Made by a program: the position numbers and the translations under genes. The notes beneath the pieces were generated by a model. That model was not told the DNA's origin. It ran no database searches and saw only the letters and a program-made list of their open reading frames with translations. Below are positions 38,346 through 50,639 of a stretch of DNA of 64,000 nucleotides, in pieces. Each line of letters begins with the position of its first letter. Within the stretch, counting starts at the first letter, position 1. This stretch comes from Metallyticus violacea (Eukaryota; Arthropoda; Insecta; Mantodea; Metallyticidae): assembly GCA_030762175.1 (NCBI GenBank), contig CM060830.1, positions 47,763,501-47,827,500 on the forward strand, read 5' to 3'.

Positions 38346-39574
38346 CGAAAAATGATGCCTCTGTATTGATCAGCCTTCCTTATATGTGTTGACTAAAGTT
38401 TTGAATGAAGCGTAGAATAAAACAATTTATTTAAGATAATGCTTATATTTTTCTTTATCAGCAACCAGTAGGCATCAGGATATAACCACTTAACTATTAC
38501 GTAAGCAAAGGAATCGCATCGTTAATTACAACTCTCGGCGTGTTATTTTAATGAGTTCCAAAACTCCGCTAAGAAAGGAAGAAGCTTCAATTAAAGAAAG
38601 CTTAGTACCTTATATAGAAAATACGCTGTTTATTTTCTGAAATGAATGCCAAAGTAGCAAGTGTTTCAAGCACTTCTAAGCCGCGCTTTTGCCAGAGTGC
38701 GTAGGCCCTAATTAGGTTTTTATTTCCTTTATCTTTAATTCAAAACTGGGCAAATTATGTAGCATATTAGTAACTTTATTAAATTTACGATGTAATGATA
38801 ATGGGACGAGTCTTGAAAATATACATTCTGTTTTATTTAAAATTAAAGTGGAATTTGTAAATTCTTTTAATCACTTTGCTGTACCCTTTGCATTTCTGCA
38901 TCAATAATTTTCAGTTGGGCAAAGAGTCCAAAAAGCGATAATAGACAACATATTGCACTTAAATGACGCCATTATATTTTATAACAATTAATGTAAATTA
39001 ATTTTAATTTTAACCAATTATAGTTCCACATTACTGCAAATTTATTAAAATTATTTACCATAATCATTTCAACGCCTGCACCTGCGTTTGAGTGTGTCGT
39101 CAATCCTGTTTTCCCATAAATCTGTGCCGTTTCCACATCATTTACTAATTGCATGTATAGAAATTGGGTTCCTATTTGCAGTTTTGATAATTGTCTATTA
39201 ATTAATGTGTACCCAACGAAATAGTTGAAAATATATATTTGCTAAACATAAATAATGCTATTCATATTATTTTTTAAGTAAATGATTTTAAATTATGAAA
39301 ATTAGCTCTTAAAAGTAACAAAACAAACCGCAGAAATACAGTTAGCATTGTTAAATGTCTTATTTTGTTTTTATCAGTTGGCATTAATGAGTAAATCGAA
39401 TAATAGTGGTAGAGTACCTTTGTCTATTGCAAACTCACGCTTCGCAATTCATATATGTTTTAAGTATTTTATACATTTAGTAATATTTTGTGAGCACATT
39501 TAAAAAAATGTTATTTTTAAGTCGTGAAATATTCCTAATAAACATATGTTGTTTCTGAACTTCCTAGATAGATT
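38346..39574. other. Unassigned AT-rich DNA
   Basis: Nothing recognised. Confidence 0.4.
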
Positions 39575-39900
39575 TATTCTTCTTCTCATTTGGCCGGGAT
39601 GAGCCTTGGCCTGCCGCAGCGACCTCTACTTCCTCTATCTCGCTTCTATTGAGAGAGGGCAGTATTGCAGGGAGGCACACAGTGAGGGCAGTATTGTGAT
39701 CAGCATGTGGGCACCTCACAGGTTGCCTATCACGCGGCTTTCATGATCAGGCAGCTTTCCAATTGTCCTCACGAAGCTGGGAGGACCCCGTTTCAGACTT
39801 CCCTTACTTAGAAAAATTCTTAAGAAGGTACCGGGATGCGAACTCGGGCCAGCAACCAGCAATGCTAACCACCACACTAAGAAGTAGTCCCTAGATAATT
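39575..39900 (-). repeat. tRNA-headed element, family E
   Basis: The complement of 39,830-39,890 reads as a tRNA-like head: 'gtggtggttagcattgctgg' and a B-box 'gagttcgcatcccgg'. The body is GC-richer than the flanks and shares nothing obvious with SINE-A, B or C. Only one copy was seen in the window, so the boundaries are estimates. Confidence 0.6.
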
Positions 39901-39999
39901 TTACAGTGTGCTAAAAAAAACTGGTAGGATATAAAAGGCTCATCTTGGGCAAAGTGCCGAAATATTATCTCCATTGTTCCGCACCCCTAGTCCTTTAAA

Positions 40000-40455
40000 G
40001 TTTTTCAGTCACAATACACATGTTAGATCAAGTGGAGTATGTGCTGCGACACCATTCTGTTAGAAATGCATAATTACATTCCCTTTCCTAAGTTATTCAG
40101 TCACAATACACATGTTAGATCAAGTGGAGTATGTGCTGTGACACCATTCTGTTAGAAATGCATAATTACATTCCCTTTCCTAAGTTATTCAGTCACAATA
40201 CACATGTAACATCAAGTGGAATATGTGCTGTGACACCATTCTGTTGGAAATGCATAATTACATTCCCTTTCCTAAGTTATTCAGTCACAATACACATGTT
40301 AGATAAAGTGGAGTATGTGTTGTGACACCATTCTGTTAGAAATGCATAATTACGTTCCCTTTCCTAAGTTTTCAATCACAATACACATGTAAGATCAAGT
40401 GGAGTATGTGCTGTGACACCATTCTGTAGGAAATGCGTAATTACGCTCCATTCCT
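40000..40455 (+). repeat. 92-bp minisatellite, about five copies
   Basis: The phrase 'acaatacacatgt' recurs at 40,011, 40,103, 40,195, 40,287 and 40,378, so the period is 92, 92, 92 and 91. Copies are very similar (for example 'gacaccattctgttagaaat' with one or two changes per unit). There are no unique spacers between units, so this is a tandem array, not a CRISPR. Confidence 0.95.
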
Positions 40456-40559
40456 TGTAAATAATGAAAACAGATATTCAATGTCCTTGTCATGTTTATG
40501 ACATTAGTAGTTCTCTCAAACTAAAACGCCTTATCTTAGGCTACTGAATGGCGTTAATG

Positions 40560-40800
40560 TTGAAAGCTGATTTCATGCAGCTCCCAAGTGTTGATTTTGA
40601 GAGTTTACATAACGATTGAGGTGGAACCAGGCTTCATTCGAAAGCATAACTGAATTAAGATTATGGAAACGTTTTTTCATTATGCACCTTGCAACCCGCT
40701 TACAAAATTGACTCGTTTTTACAGGATCCGGTATCAGTTCTTGTACCACGGTAATTTTGCATATCATAATAGTGCATGCAATTATCTTCAATTATATGGT
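40560..40800 (-). pseudogene. DUF4817-type transposase fragment
   Basis: A 72-codon open frame contains 'VVQELIPDP' and 'VMLSNEAWFHLNRYVNSQN'. The second fits the first-aspartate block of the widespread arthropod DUF4817-type (IS630/Tc1/mariner superfamily) transposases, usually written S-D-E-A-x-F-H. Here the aspartate is replaced by asparagine, so it would be inactive even if intact. The helix-turn-helix part and the rest of the catalytic core are missing. It ends about 100 bases from the 92-bp minisatellite. Confidence 0.7.
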
Positions 40801-41344
40801 AGCCGTGTTTACGTTCGGGATTCTTAATCTTCATGAAAATACAAAATTATACACTATACATAGGAAAGGGGGAATTGAATCAAGTCCGTGTTCAATTATT
40901 AGCTAGGGATAAAAGAGAAAAGGTTGAAAAATAAAAATTAAACAATAAGGATATTACAATATAATACAGGTATACATTTATTATTAGAGATTTAAAATTT
41001 CAAAATATGAAATTATCGATTACTTACAAAACAATGTTACTACGCCAGTTTCAACATCATCATATCATGCCTTGAGCGGATTGGCCCGCTCTCTCTGTTG
41101 TTGTCTAGTCGTCCAAGATTACATTTTCCTTGATATGCTGGATGCACGATGATCTGGGACAGAGGGGGATTCTTTCGTACTTAAGCCTTGCTTATGGCTG
41201 CCCTTTGTGCCAATGCCCCCAAAGGAACGGTGACTGCGCGGACGCAGTTATGGTTCATAACATGTTTCCAGATGAGCAAAACTTGTCGCACTGTATTATA
41301 GAAAGACATTTGATGTGCAATACACACTAGTTACTTAAGAAGTT
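40801..41344. other. Unassigned DNA
   Basis: No gene or repeat copy recognised. The ORF at 41,130-41,330 has several cysteines but no arrangement I can name. Confidence 0.35.
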
Positions 41345-41665
41345 TCCCAACATCCCCATCAAGTTGTTCGAGCCCCTCATAAGGTCCGCCTCCATTCCAG
41401 ACGTTGGGACAGAAATCTTTGAAAGGCGCAAGCCACCGTCACACCGCGCAGCCCTGAAACTTTCGACCTTGTAACGGACCCACTAAGTAAAATGTAAGGA
41501 AATGGAAGAGCGGAATATTCGCTGAATGTAAATATTCGTTCGCCTAAGTGACATTGGGAAACCAAGAAAAATGTCAAGTTTTGGATACCAGTCAAACGAA
41601 AATTAGACCTGGAATCTTCTGAATATTAGTCACAAGCGTTACTGCCTGAGCCAACTCACTCGGTT
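41345..41665 (-). repeat. SINE-C copy 5, minus strand, internally changed
   Basis: The reverse complement shares the 'gattccaggtc', 'tacaaggtcgaaagtttcag' and 'cggaccttatgaggggctcg' type blocks with other SINE-C copies and ends in a tRNA-like head ('gagtgagttggctcaggcag'). The far 3' part is missing. Confidence 0.75.
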
Positions 41666-42372
41666 CCTTGGTATGCATCCGTCCTTTATTCAGTTCAAGT
41701 GCTCCGTCAATTTATCCCATTGAATATATATTTTATCACATTTATTGTTTTTTGTTCTTTCTCTGTTTCTTCATCTCTTCCTGGGTCTGCTCACAGATCT
41801 TCTTATCGTAGGCATTTTAAGTTACCATTGTTTAGCCAATCGTCCATCTGGCATTATTTTCTGCTGCAACCGGCTGCAGTTATTCAGTTTGTCATTGAAT
41901 TTCGGTTTTTGAAAAGTGGAAATGTCAAACGATCTAAGAGCCATTTTCAAAACTACACAGGATAAGGAAAAAAGTATAAATCTCTGTTGGCATGTAATTT
42001 GTTACACTCAAAAGCATTGTGAATACTTTTTAACTACAAAATTATTTTGTAAACAAATCGTTGGCAAAATACAATATTCATTAAGGAAAAAAATTAATAT
42101 CATGAACAATTTATTGCAAGTGCCATTCAAAACTTTTGTTACATTTTACTTCAGAGTTTAGAGGGAAATAATTACAAAAATAGAGTTAATATTTAGCAGG
42201 AACATATGCATATTATAATATTATTAAGGCCAAAAGTACAAAAACATATTATGGAACATGTACAAGAATATCAATCTTCATATTTTCTTCTCACAACTGA
42301 CGGGTTAAAACCGATATCTCATAAAACTCTCTGTACTCTTCAGGAAGGAATGCCAACAACTTTGACGAGAGA
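41666..42372. other. Unassigned AT-rich DNA
   Basis: Nothing recognised. Confidence 0.4.
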
Positions 42373-42502
42373 TCTTCCTTCCTTCCTTCCTCCCTCCCTC
42401 TCTTCCTCCCTCCCTCCCTCCCTCCCTCCTTCCTTCCTTCCTTCCTTCTCTCTCTCTCTCTCTCTTTCTGTTTCTCTCTCTCTTTCTTTCTCAGTTTCTT
42501 TC

Positions 42503-42538
<36 letters not shown>

Positions 42539-42641
42539 CCTCCCTTCCTTCCTTCCTTTCGTCCTCCCTTCCTTCCTTCCTTCCTTTCGTCCTTCCTTCC
42601 TTCCTTTCTTCCTTTCTTCCTTCCTTGCTTGCTTGCTTGCT

Positions 42642-42680
<39 letters not shown>

Positions 42681-42701
42681 CTCTCTCTCTCTCTTTCTTT
42701 T
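42373..42701. repeat. Polypyrimidine tract of (CCTT)n, (CT)n and (CTTT)n
   Basis: About 330 bases, almost without purines on the plus strand (a few G and one A). Mirror-symmetric homopyrimidine blocks such as these can form triplex DNA; that is general knowledge, not shown here. The long ORFs on both strands (S/L/F-rich or K/E/R/G-rich) are translations of the repeat. Confidence 0.97.
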
Positions 42702-43900
42702 CAACCGATAAACGGGATTTATCTTTCAGGCGAAGCACAGGTTTGCTGTATATCAACCACTATTTTTCCTCTCTTTAAAACTTCAAAAATCTTCCACCCA
42801 AATAGTAAATTATTTTAATAGCTATTTGAGATGAATGAGGCCGAGATACTTCAAGCATTGTGCGTTTTGAAATGTTGCACTTTTTAATGTTAACAGTGAA
42901 TCAGCAACATTCTTAAAATCAAAGAAATCTCCTGACTTCATTGGAACTGCATGAAAAGTATTTATAGCTTTAGCTTAATCTTCAATCATATGTAAATCTT
43001 GGGGAATGGAGGCCTTACTTATCTTTCTCCTTTCTCTATAATAGATAAATTGCTATTACAACTCAAAATATGGCCACTCGCTAAATATTTCTGCACTATA
43101 AATATTTTCTCTTAAAACTAATGCTATTATGGCATGGCACTTAGAAAACCAGATGGCACCACAGCATGACATTTATATTATAATCATTATATTTGATCTA
43201 TTTCATACGTATATAGGGATTTATAACACGGATAGGAATATGCGTCTGGGCACATAGAATGTGCTTTTGAAATAAAACGATTGAATTTAAAAATAACGTT
43301 TAGAACGTTTGACATTTCCACTCTTTATTTGTACTTTTTCTTATGTCCTCGATTGTTAAATGTCACAGTCTTGCACTTTAATTTATGTAAAAAAAAAAAT
43401 ATATATAGCATTTCGGATACTTATATTATTTTCCTCTTTCGTAAAATAATGCAGATAAAAGCATAACTTTACAAAACTTAAATATTGGATTTTTAAGTAT
43501 TTTTTCTAAAACTTTGATTGGTTCTAAAACAGAACTTATTAAATTTACATATCCTAATATCTTTATAATGGCTTGCTAATTATGGCAGATTGTAATAAAT
43601 GAACTTGTAGTAATCCAGACTTCCTATGTTCCTGCTTTTCTCTACTGACCCCCTTTAAACATTTGTATACAACAGTATAGAATAGTAATAATTATAACAA
43701 TATTTCATTAAAAGGTATCAAAGTAAGGCAGCATCTTTGTCTTGTATAATTAACAAAATATTTAACAGTATTTGCATATAGAAGTTCAATGGTTGAATTT
43801 CGAAATTATTTCTTAATTAAGCCTGCGGATTTGTAGGAAAAGAAACAAAAATACTACTAAGATTTCCTCTTATTGTTGTTGCATTATTAAAAAACTGGGG
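42702..43900. other. Unassigned AT-rich DNA
   Basis: Nothing recognised. Confidence 0.4.
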
Positions 43901-45040
43901 GATTACAAAGGCTCGACCCATTTTTGAGAAAACGGCCGATTATATGTTTCTTACGTAGGCGAGCTGAAAGCTGCTGTCACTGAAGAAACAATATCTGTTG
44001 TGTGTGCGCGTTTGAGGAGATTTTGTTACCAGAAGGTTCAAGCGGACTTTGAACGAAAAGTCCATACCCGCATTACCAAGGAACATGTCAAACTGCTAGT
44101 TCAGAAATGCAAGATCACGGGCAGTATGCATGATGTAAAAATGTTACAGTGTGCCAGTTGAAAATTTGCTATAGGTAGATGATGCGATTAAGCAGAAGCT
44201 CAAAAGCATCAAACTGGTCTAAGTTGGGAGTTGGGTGTGCCGCAACCGACTGTGTGGACAAAATGGCCATATCACCTACAAATTTGACATAAGCTGGAAA
44301 GGGAGGACTGGTTGCGAAGCAATGTGTGGCGACCTGTTGCAGGCAGTCGAAGAGGAAAAGTTGCTGCAAAATATGCTCTATAGCGATGAAGACATATTCC
44401 ACACTCGTGGAATGGTCAACCGATATAACTGCAGTGTGAGCAGATGAACAGCCAAACGAGATCTTCGAGTAGGAATGAAACACCCCAAGAGGTAATGTGT
44501 GGTTGGAGATTACAAAGTGTATGGATAATTTTTATTCACAGAACCCACAGTGACAATCATCTCGTATCTCAAAAGCTGCAGCTCTATCTTCAACCATAAT
44601 TGCAGTAAAATGCATTGGAAACTGTGGTTTTACAACACGATGGAGCACCCCCTCATTTCGCACGAGTTGTGCGCGAGTATCTGAATTTTCACGTGAGTGG
44701 ATTGGTGGATCTTCACACGGCATTTGGGCTCCATGTTCTCCTGGTCGCCCACCACCTGACTTTGTTGTACAACGATACATAAAGTCACAAGTGTACAAAA
44801 TCAAAATCATCTCCATTTATCTTTTAAAGGAGCGTATCAAGCAGGTGGTGCTCAACATCACACCTGCAATGCTAGAAAAATTGTTTCGTGCAGCGATGCG
44901 TTGCTGGGAGCTATGTGTGGAAGTACATAGTGGATGGATTGTGTTACTGTGTGTCGGAGTTTACATTCATTGTTTTGATTTAAATCTAATACCTGTTTTT
45001 TTCACTAAATGGATCGATATTTTAAAATCACCATGTATAA
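43901..45040 (+). pseudogene. DUF4817-type transposase relic, nearly full length but broken
   Basis: Pieces appear in the right order across several frameshifts: an N-terminal helix-turn-helix region with 'KCKITGSMHD' and 'VDDAIKQK', a linker 'LGVPQPTVW', 'NMLYSDEDIFHTRGMVNRYN' (first catalytic aspartate kept, then 'F-H-x-R/S-G-x-V-N-R'), 'FTEPTVTIISYL', 'LQHDGAPPHFARVVREYLN' (second aspartate kept), and a C-terminal 'LKERIKQVVLNITPAML'. The third acidic residue region (usually D-F-F-L-W-G) is lost. The family is typical of arthropod genomes. I could not locate terminal inverted repeats. Confidence 0.75.
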
Positions 45041-48000
45041 TGATCGTCTTCTAACTCTTTAAAACGCTACCAATCTTCAGTTACCAATGTGTATGTGTCT
45101 GCATATTCGAACGACAAAATCAAGCATAGCAGCTGAAAGCTTTTTGAGCGCAGTGTAGAGACAATTATTTGCAAAGTTTTATATTTCAGTGGCATAATTA
45201 TACAATTCAGTTTTATGGTTGTACCAGGGGCAAGTGGATGCGTGTTCTAACAATTCTATTAAGGTCAGGGCGGCATGTCGACATGCCCGCTGTGAAATCC
45301 TGCAATTCATAAACCGTCACGTTAGATAAATAGGCACGATGTAAGGCAGTAATTATGTGTAATAATGCTCGAAGCAATGCACAGCGTTATCGGGAGTGCA
45401 GGGTGCAAATTACCTTAGGGTCTACCTCATCACGCGACACGGAAGGGGTCACCTGCGTGCCTAGGGGTCACCGCAGCGTTGAAAACTGTTTAGTATCGAA
45501 ACAACGTGGTATACCGAACGCAAATTACAGAAAGCCCTGTCTCCTCGACCAGCTCTCGCCATAAACAAGGTGAGAAAAACGTCGGAGAGTGTGACAGCCT
45601 TGCCAATGCCCAACCTTAACTCCAAAAATATTCACCACTGAGCCTATGATTTAGAAAAGAACAAGATGGCTTATCGCTTATCGTACTGCACCACGGCGAA
45701 AACTCAACTTTGTTTAAAACAAAAGCGAAAGCGGTTTCATGATAAACACCAACTCCATGTTGGTGATCAGAACATAAGTAAATTCTATACTTATAAATTT
45801 TAAATAAATCATATCAGATAATTCATTGTCCTTGTTACAGGGTTTATTTCAAAAGTTTGCTTCGGAAAAAAAAAGTAGAAACCTTAAAGTATCATAAAAT
45901 AAAAAAAAATTAATATCGTTTGCAAGACTGACGAATGGATTAAATATCTCAAAAATTTATAATGCCTCTCCTATGTTACGATTCTGGTAAAAAACGTATG
46001 TAAATATCTAAGTAACATTTTCAAGTCTATTTCCGCAATGCTGCTGGGCTTTAGTTATAAAACTTGTCCGCTCACGCGCTGTTTTACTAAGCATACTTTA
46101 AACAGCTAATATTTCAACCCCAGTTCCTAAATTGTATAGGTTCCGGTTGTTTCGCGGCAGGTGGAGAATCGGCGGTCAGAATGGCCGCTCCCGGCGAAGT
46201 AGATATAATATCCGCGCAACTGATTAGGTTCATACAATACAACTAAATTACATTCACTTATGTGACGTCATATAATCGACTAATGAAATAAAACAAAATG
46301 TTTAATTGCGACCAATCACATATCGCAGTGAAATTGTCCTAAAGTTTATCTATCCCTTTACCGCCCGAAGTACATTTGTCTTCTGGTCAGGTAGTCAACA
46401 CTATACCCCCACTATAATTCCTGAGCATGCATCATTGAACACTTTTGCTAGCAGACGGTGAAAAATTATTGATAGCAACAGACAATTGTTTTTGCGTATT
46501 TGGCCATACAGTCTGAAATAATTTTGTATATTATTTAACAAAACCTGCATAAGCAACCATAAATTTTAATAAACACGTTGCTCAGAATTTTAAAATGTTA
46601 TCTCTATTTTGTTTTTCTCAGTTGAGATTAGTAAATCAAACAGAAGCTATTTTAATAGTCAACTTTCGTCTATTTCAGTCTCACGGTTTCTGAATAGGTA
46701 ATAAATAATTCTGAAATCATAAGTAAGTATAATATGTTATACAATTGTCAACATTCTGTACGCGAATTTAAAATATATATTATTTTATTCATATTCTATT
46801 CATGAAATACTTCTAAAACCGTATTTGGCTCTTCTCTATTGACAGTCAACATTTGTCTTTTGCAAGATGACTTGAAAAGTATTAATAACAAAAATATACA
46901 ATTATTACAATTTTATAGGTCAAGTATAGGGGAATTATGTTTAAATTATTATTTTATTCATTAAAAAGTTCTAATAAATATCACTAGAGCATCTGAGATA
47001 GCTCGAGTTCGTTAATTTATGGGCAGCCCCAGACCTTTCGATATTATTTGTGAAAAGAAGCACCTACCTTATAACTGGACAGTTTGGGATTTTTTTCCTG
47101 CTTCACCCACACATTTCTGGCATTTTTTTAAAAAAAACTATCATCTTCCAACTAAGCGTTTAAATGAACATTTAAAAGTCACAGCATGAAATAAATAAAA
47201 ATAGAAGAATTGATTAATGTGTCACCACTTATTTCAGCCCATACATGAATATTGTGTAACATCTGTAATGCATTCTATGACATATGTGGCAGATATCTTG
47301 AGTACAAACCACAATATAGCACCAGTTTGTAAGGGAGGAAACTATTGATGTTTTTCAACACAACACAAAAATTATTGAAACGAAAAGCTTAGTAATTTCA
47401 AGTTTTTGAGCGCATATTTCAAGAGTTGCAGATCAAAATAATTCTCAGATTACTTATTATTTTCAAAAAATTAAAATAAACAAATAGCTAAATGAAAAAG
47501 TTTTATATATTTATTTAAAGATGTATTATTCAAATAATTTGAAGAGAACTGAGTTAAAAAACCAATATCCAATAAACACTTATAATAAATAGAGAGGAAA
47601 ATAAAAAAAATTAATGGAAAACCCCGATCTCTTTACGAAAAATCAAACTTAACATACATTTTTTTGCATCATATGACTCTGCATGACGTCACGTCAGGAC
47701 TTGGCAACTCAGCTGTGCAACACGAGGTCATGATCCATACGCTGCAAGGTCACCACTCACGAGTATAGATCAGCGTATTAACACTCTTTGCTTGGAGTAA
47801 GTTTAGTTTGTATTTTTTAATATTAAGCAACACAGTTATTATAATAGAAGCACTAATTAAACCCTTCACTTTTCCAGTGAGCAACTGCCTACTGGTTACT
47901 GCACTTGCAGCCCTTATCGAAATAATTCTTTTATTTAATTATCATAATTTTTGGGGGGAGAGGGTCCGGAATAGCACATTTCTTGAAATGTCACTTCGGT

Positions 48001-48207
48001 CTTATTCCTGAATCACAAATTCCGTGAGGTACCTTGGATATAATTTTTTTCAAGCAATTATTGCCCACTAGAACAAAGACTTTCTCGTATATTTTTCTTG
48101 AAAATACGTTAGATACCTTTGATAGTTCTGCCGCACCCCCTTCAACTACCCTGAAAATTCCTTGAAAACAAAAATGTAATCGTTTGGGAACATATTTCAA
48201 TATTTTG
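45041..48207. other. Unassigned DNA
   Basis: No gene or repeat copy recognised. GC-richer patches with several CpGs lie at 45,355-45,570 and 46,070-46,215; the ORF at 45,355-45,564 has no known domain. The rest is AT-rich. Confidence 0.35.
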
Positions 48208-48440
48208 GTAACCGCCACGAGTGGCGAGGTCGTAAGGTATGGACTTGTGAGTGGAAGGTCTGGGGTTCGATTGCCACCAGATCAGTTTTTTTTTTTTTTT
48301 TTTTTTTTAAGTCTTTTCCTTAATTCTCATAAACGGCAAATGCCGAGGAGGTATTTCGATCTTAGGCCTGAAACTTTTTCTTCCCCAATAAATAATGTCT
48401 TTCCGAATTCATCTTTTCATCATAATTATCACCAATAGAC
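48208..48440 (+). repeat. SINE-B copy 4 with a 23-T internal run
   Basis: The head 'gccacgagtggcgaggtcg', B-box 'ggttcgattgcc', then an unbroken T run at 48,286-48,308 where other copies have 8-9 T, then the body ('ctcataaacggcaaatgccg'). The 3' tail is not preserved. Confidence 0.88.
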
Positions 48441-49207
48441 TAGGAAGATCATGCAGAAAAAATTATCAAAATATGTATGCAAACTTGCCAAAAAAAAAAA
48501 AAGGTGTGAAAATGCAGTGAAACATGCTACAAAAATCTAAAATTAGCATATATTAATTTTGAAGCAGGTACGGAGGGTCAAATAAAAAGAAATAAATAAA
48601 ATGCTAACTAGTTTATATTATTTGCCCATTACAGATTAAACTAACTTAGCCTTTAATTTGACATAATTTGCGTTTCAAACAGGTACATTTGGTTTTTTTT
48701 TTTTTAATGGACTACTTTCATATGCCTACGCTTGTTACTAAAGATTTATTTATATGCTGAAAAGGATTTTTTTAACATCGCAAAGTATTTAAAGTGCAAC
48801 ACAATTGAAAGTTCTTTATGTCTTACATTACTGTCATGTCTTTATAGCAACTTTTTCATTTCTTTCAATTTTCTTGACCGTGAATTGTTCTCAAGAGCAG
48901 TTCCTAATTTATTCACAACTAGTTGACCTTGCCATCCTCGTATCCTGTTAAATTTCCCCTCAATTTTCTCCACCAGCCCCATAGCTTTCTAAAAGAAGCT
49001 TTTCTTCTGTTCAAGATGCTCTATCATTGTATTCAGAAAACCAAAATTAGTCCTTTCTTGCAGACCTGATTTCTCATCTGTTTTTTCCCTGTTTTGATAG
49101 TAATACACTTTTAATTAAAAACGGTTGATATTACTTAACAGCTCAGCGTCAGATGGAATCCGAAACAGTGTAAATAAATATTTCGTTGAAAAGCCTATGT
49201 TGCTAAA
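48441..49207. other. Unassigned AT-rich DNA
   Basis: Nothing recognised; A and T homopolymer runs at 48,491-48,502 and 48,692-48,704. Confidence 0.4.
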
Positions 49208-49225
49208 ATAGTAGTAGTAGTAGTA

Positions 49226-49277
<52 letters not shown>
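49208..49277 (+). repeat. (GTA)n/(ATA)n microsatellite
   Basis: Six GTA units pass into about 16 AAT/ATA units. Confidence 0.95.
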
Positions 49278-49278
<1 letters not shown>

Positions 49279-49483
49279 TTAAAATGTGAAAATTCTGTGT
49301 CAGTTTTATGCAAAATAAATAACATCATATATTTATAGTAAAAACCTGCAATACATACAAAATTGAAACTAGGTTCATATGAATGTACTTCTTCTGAAAG
49401 GCAAAGGTAATTAACCAGTTTTAAAATATGTCGGTTCAGTAAAAAATGTAATTGCATGAACACCTTCGGACTACTCATGAGTG

Positions 49484-49530
49484 TGTAACTGCCTTAGTAG
49501 TAAAACAAAGCGTTAAACAGTATTAAAAAC
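49484..49530 (+). repeat. SINE-B 3' tail fragment
   Basis: The stretch 'ttagtagtaaaacaaagcgt' then 'taaacagtattaaaaac' matches the last 45 bases of SINE-B. The rest of the element is absent. Confidence 0.55.
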
Positions 49531-50639
49531 ATCTTTCGTTGTTAAAATATTCGAAACTGTTCTTGTGATAAAATTATCGAAATGTTTAAATCACCAAAAA
49601 ATCGTTTTGTTTTTTATAATGATCATCTGATAGGACTCTAAATTTATAGGAATTTATTTTCATCCATGATGTATTTTTTTTTTTTTTTCACTATTCAATA
49701 CCCAAAAGAATGAACTTTTTTACTTGTTTCCCAGACTTGGACATTGCTTATAAGTTGCAGAATTGAAATAAACTTCCTTTTAAGATTTCACTATCTTCTC
49801 ACAAGTAGCAGAAGGCGAACGTAAAATACTGTGCAAGACCGTTTCTATTCTTGCAGTATGGAACTTTACCACAGCTGTTATTGATCTTCTTCATGAAATA
49901 TTCAGCGACATGTCAAACATGACATTCATGAATTATGTTTGTGAACTTGGTTTTCACGAGAGATCTGATTCCTGTATGCCTATCCGAACTAAAATCATTT
50001 TATGGATAATTTTTCAATCATCGAGTTCAAAAGCTTTTTAGCAAGCCGCTCATTCCAAATTCCCTTCCACTATTCCCCTTTGTACAACAATAAAATCTAA
50101 AATGTTATTTGTTTTCAGATTCATGATGAAATAAGTTATACACTTTGTCTGGAAACCGAGGGAATCACATTATCCGTCACGTAATGTACACAATTATCTT
50201 CTTTGAGTATCGTAATTTAATTGTTTTTTTTTTAAAGTCAAGTACGATATTGTTTCACAAATACATAACATAATAATATATTTATTTATTTTACTTTGCG
50301 AAGTTAGGACGTAAGATCTTCTCTTCCACGTCTCCAGGGACAATCACGATTACAATATATACAATGTAGTTATTGACATTAACAATTTGAACATATTAAT
50401 TGTTAAATATTCTAAGTTTTCGTTGTGACCGGCAGTCCTTGATATGAGACGACAGAGAGGTGCACAGAGGGTTAGCGACAACTGGAAAGAATGAACAAAA
50501 GCAAGAAGTAACGTGTCATAGTATACAGGGAGTGTAATTGTTAGTCGATCAGAGTGAAACGGGTCGAAAGAGAGTGCGCCGTTCAGGTGCGCGTAAGAAT
50601 AAGGAAGTTCAGTGGATGCTAGAATAACAATTCAAAAGC
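49531..50639. other. Unassigned AT-rich DNA
   Basis: Nothing recognised. The stretch 50,270-50,350 could be the far 3' end of the LINE relic next to it. Confidence 0.35.

Noticed and set aside
40000..40455. Regularly spaced repeats that could suggest a CRISPR array
   Set aside because: The units are contiguous 92-bp tandem copies with no variable spacers, in a eukaryotic transposon-rich context.
42206..42778. 190-codon ORF, the longest in the window, with K/E/R-rich ORFs opposite
   Set aside because: They are direct translations of the polypyrimidine microsatellite and have no protein-like composition outside it.
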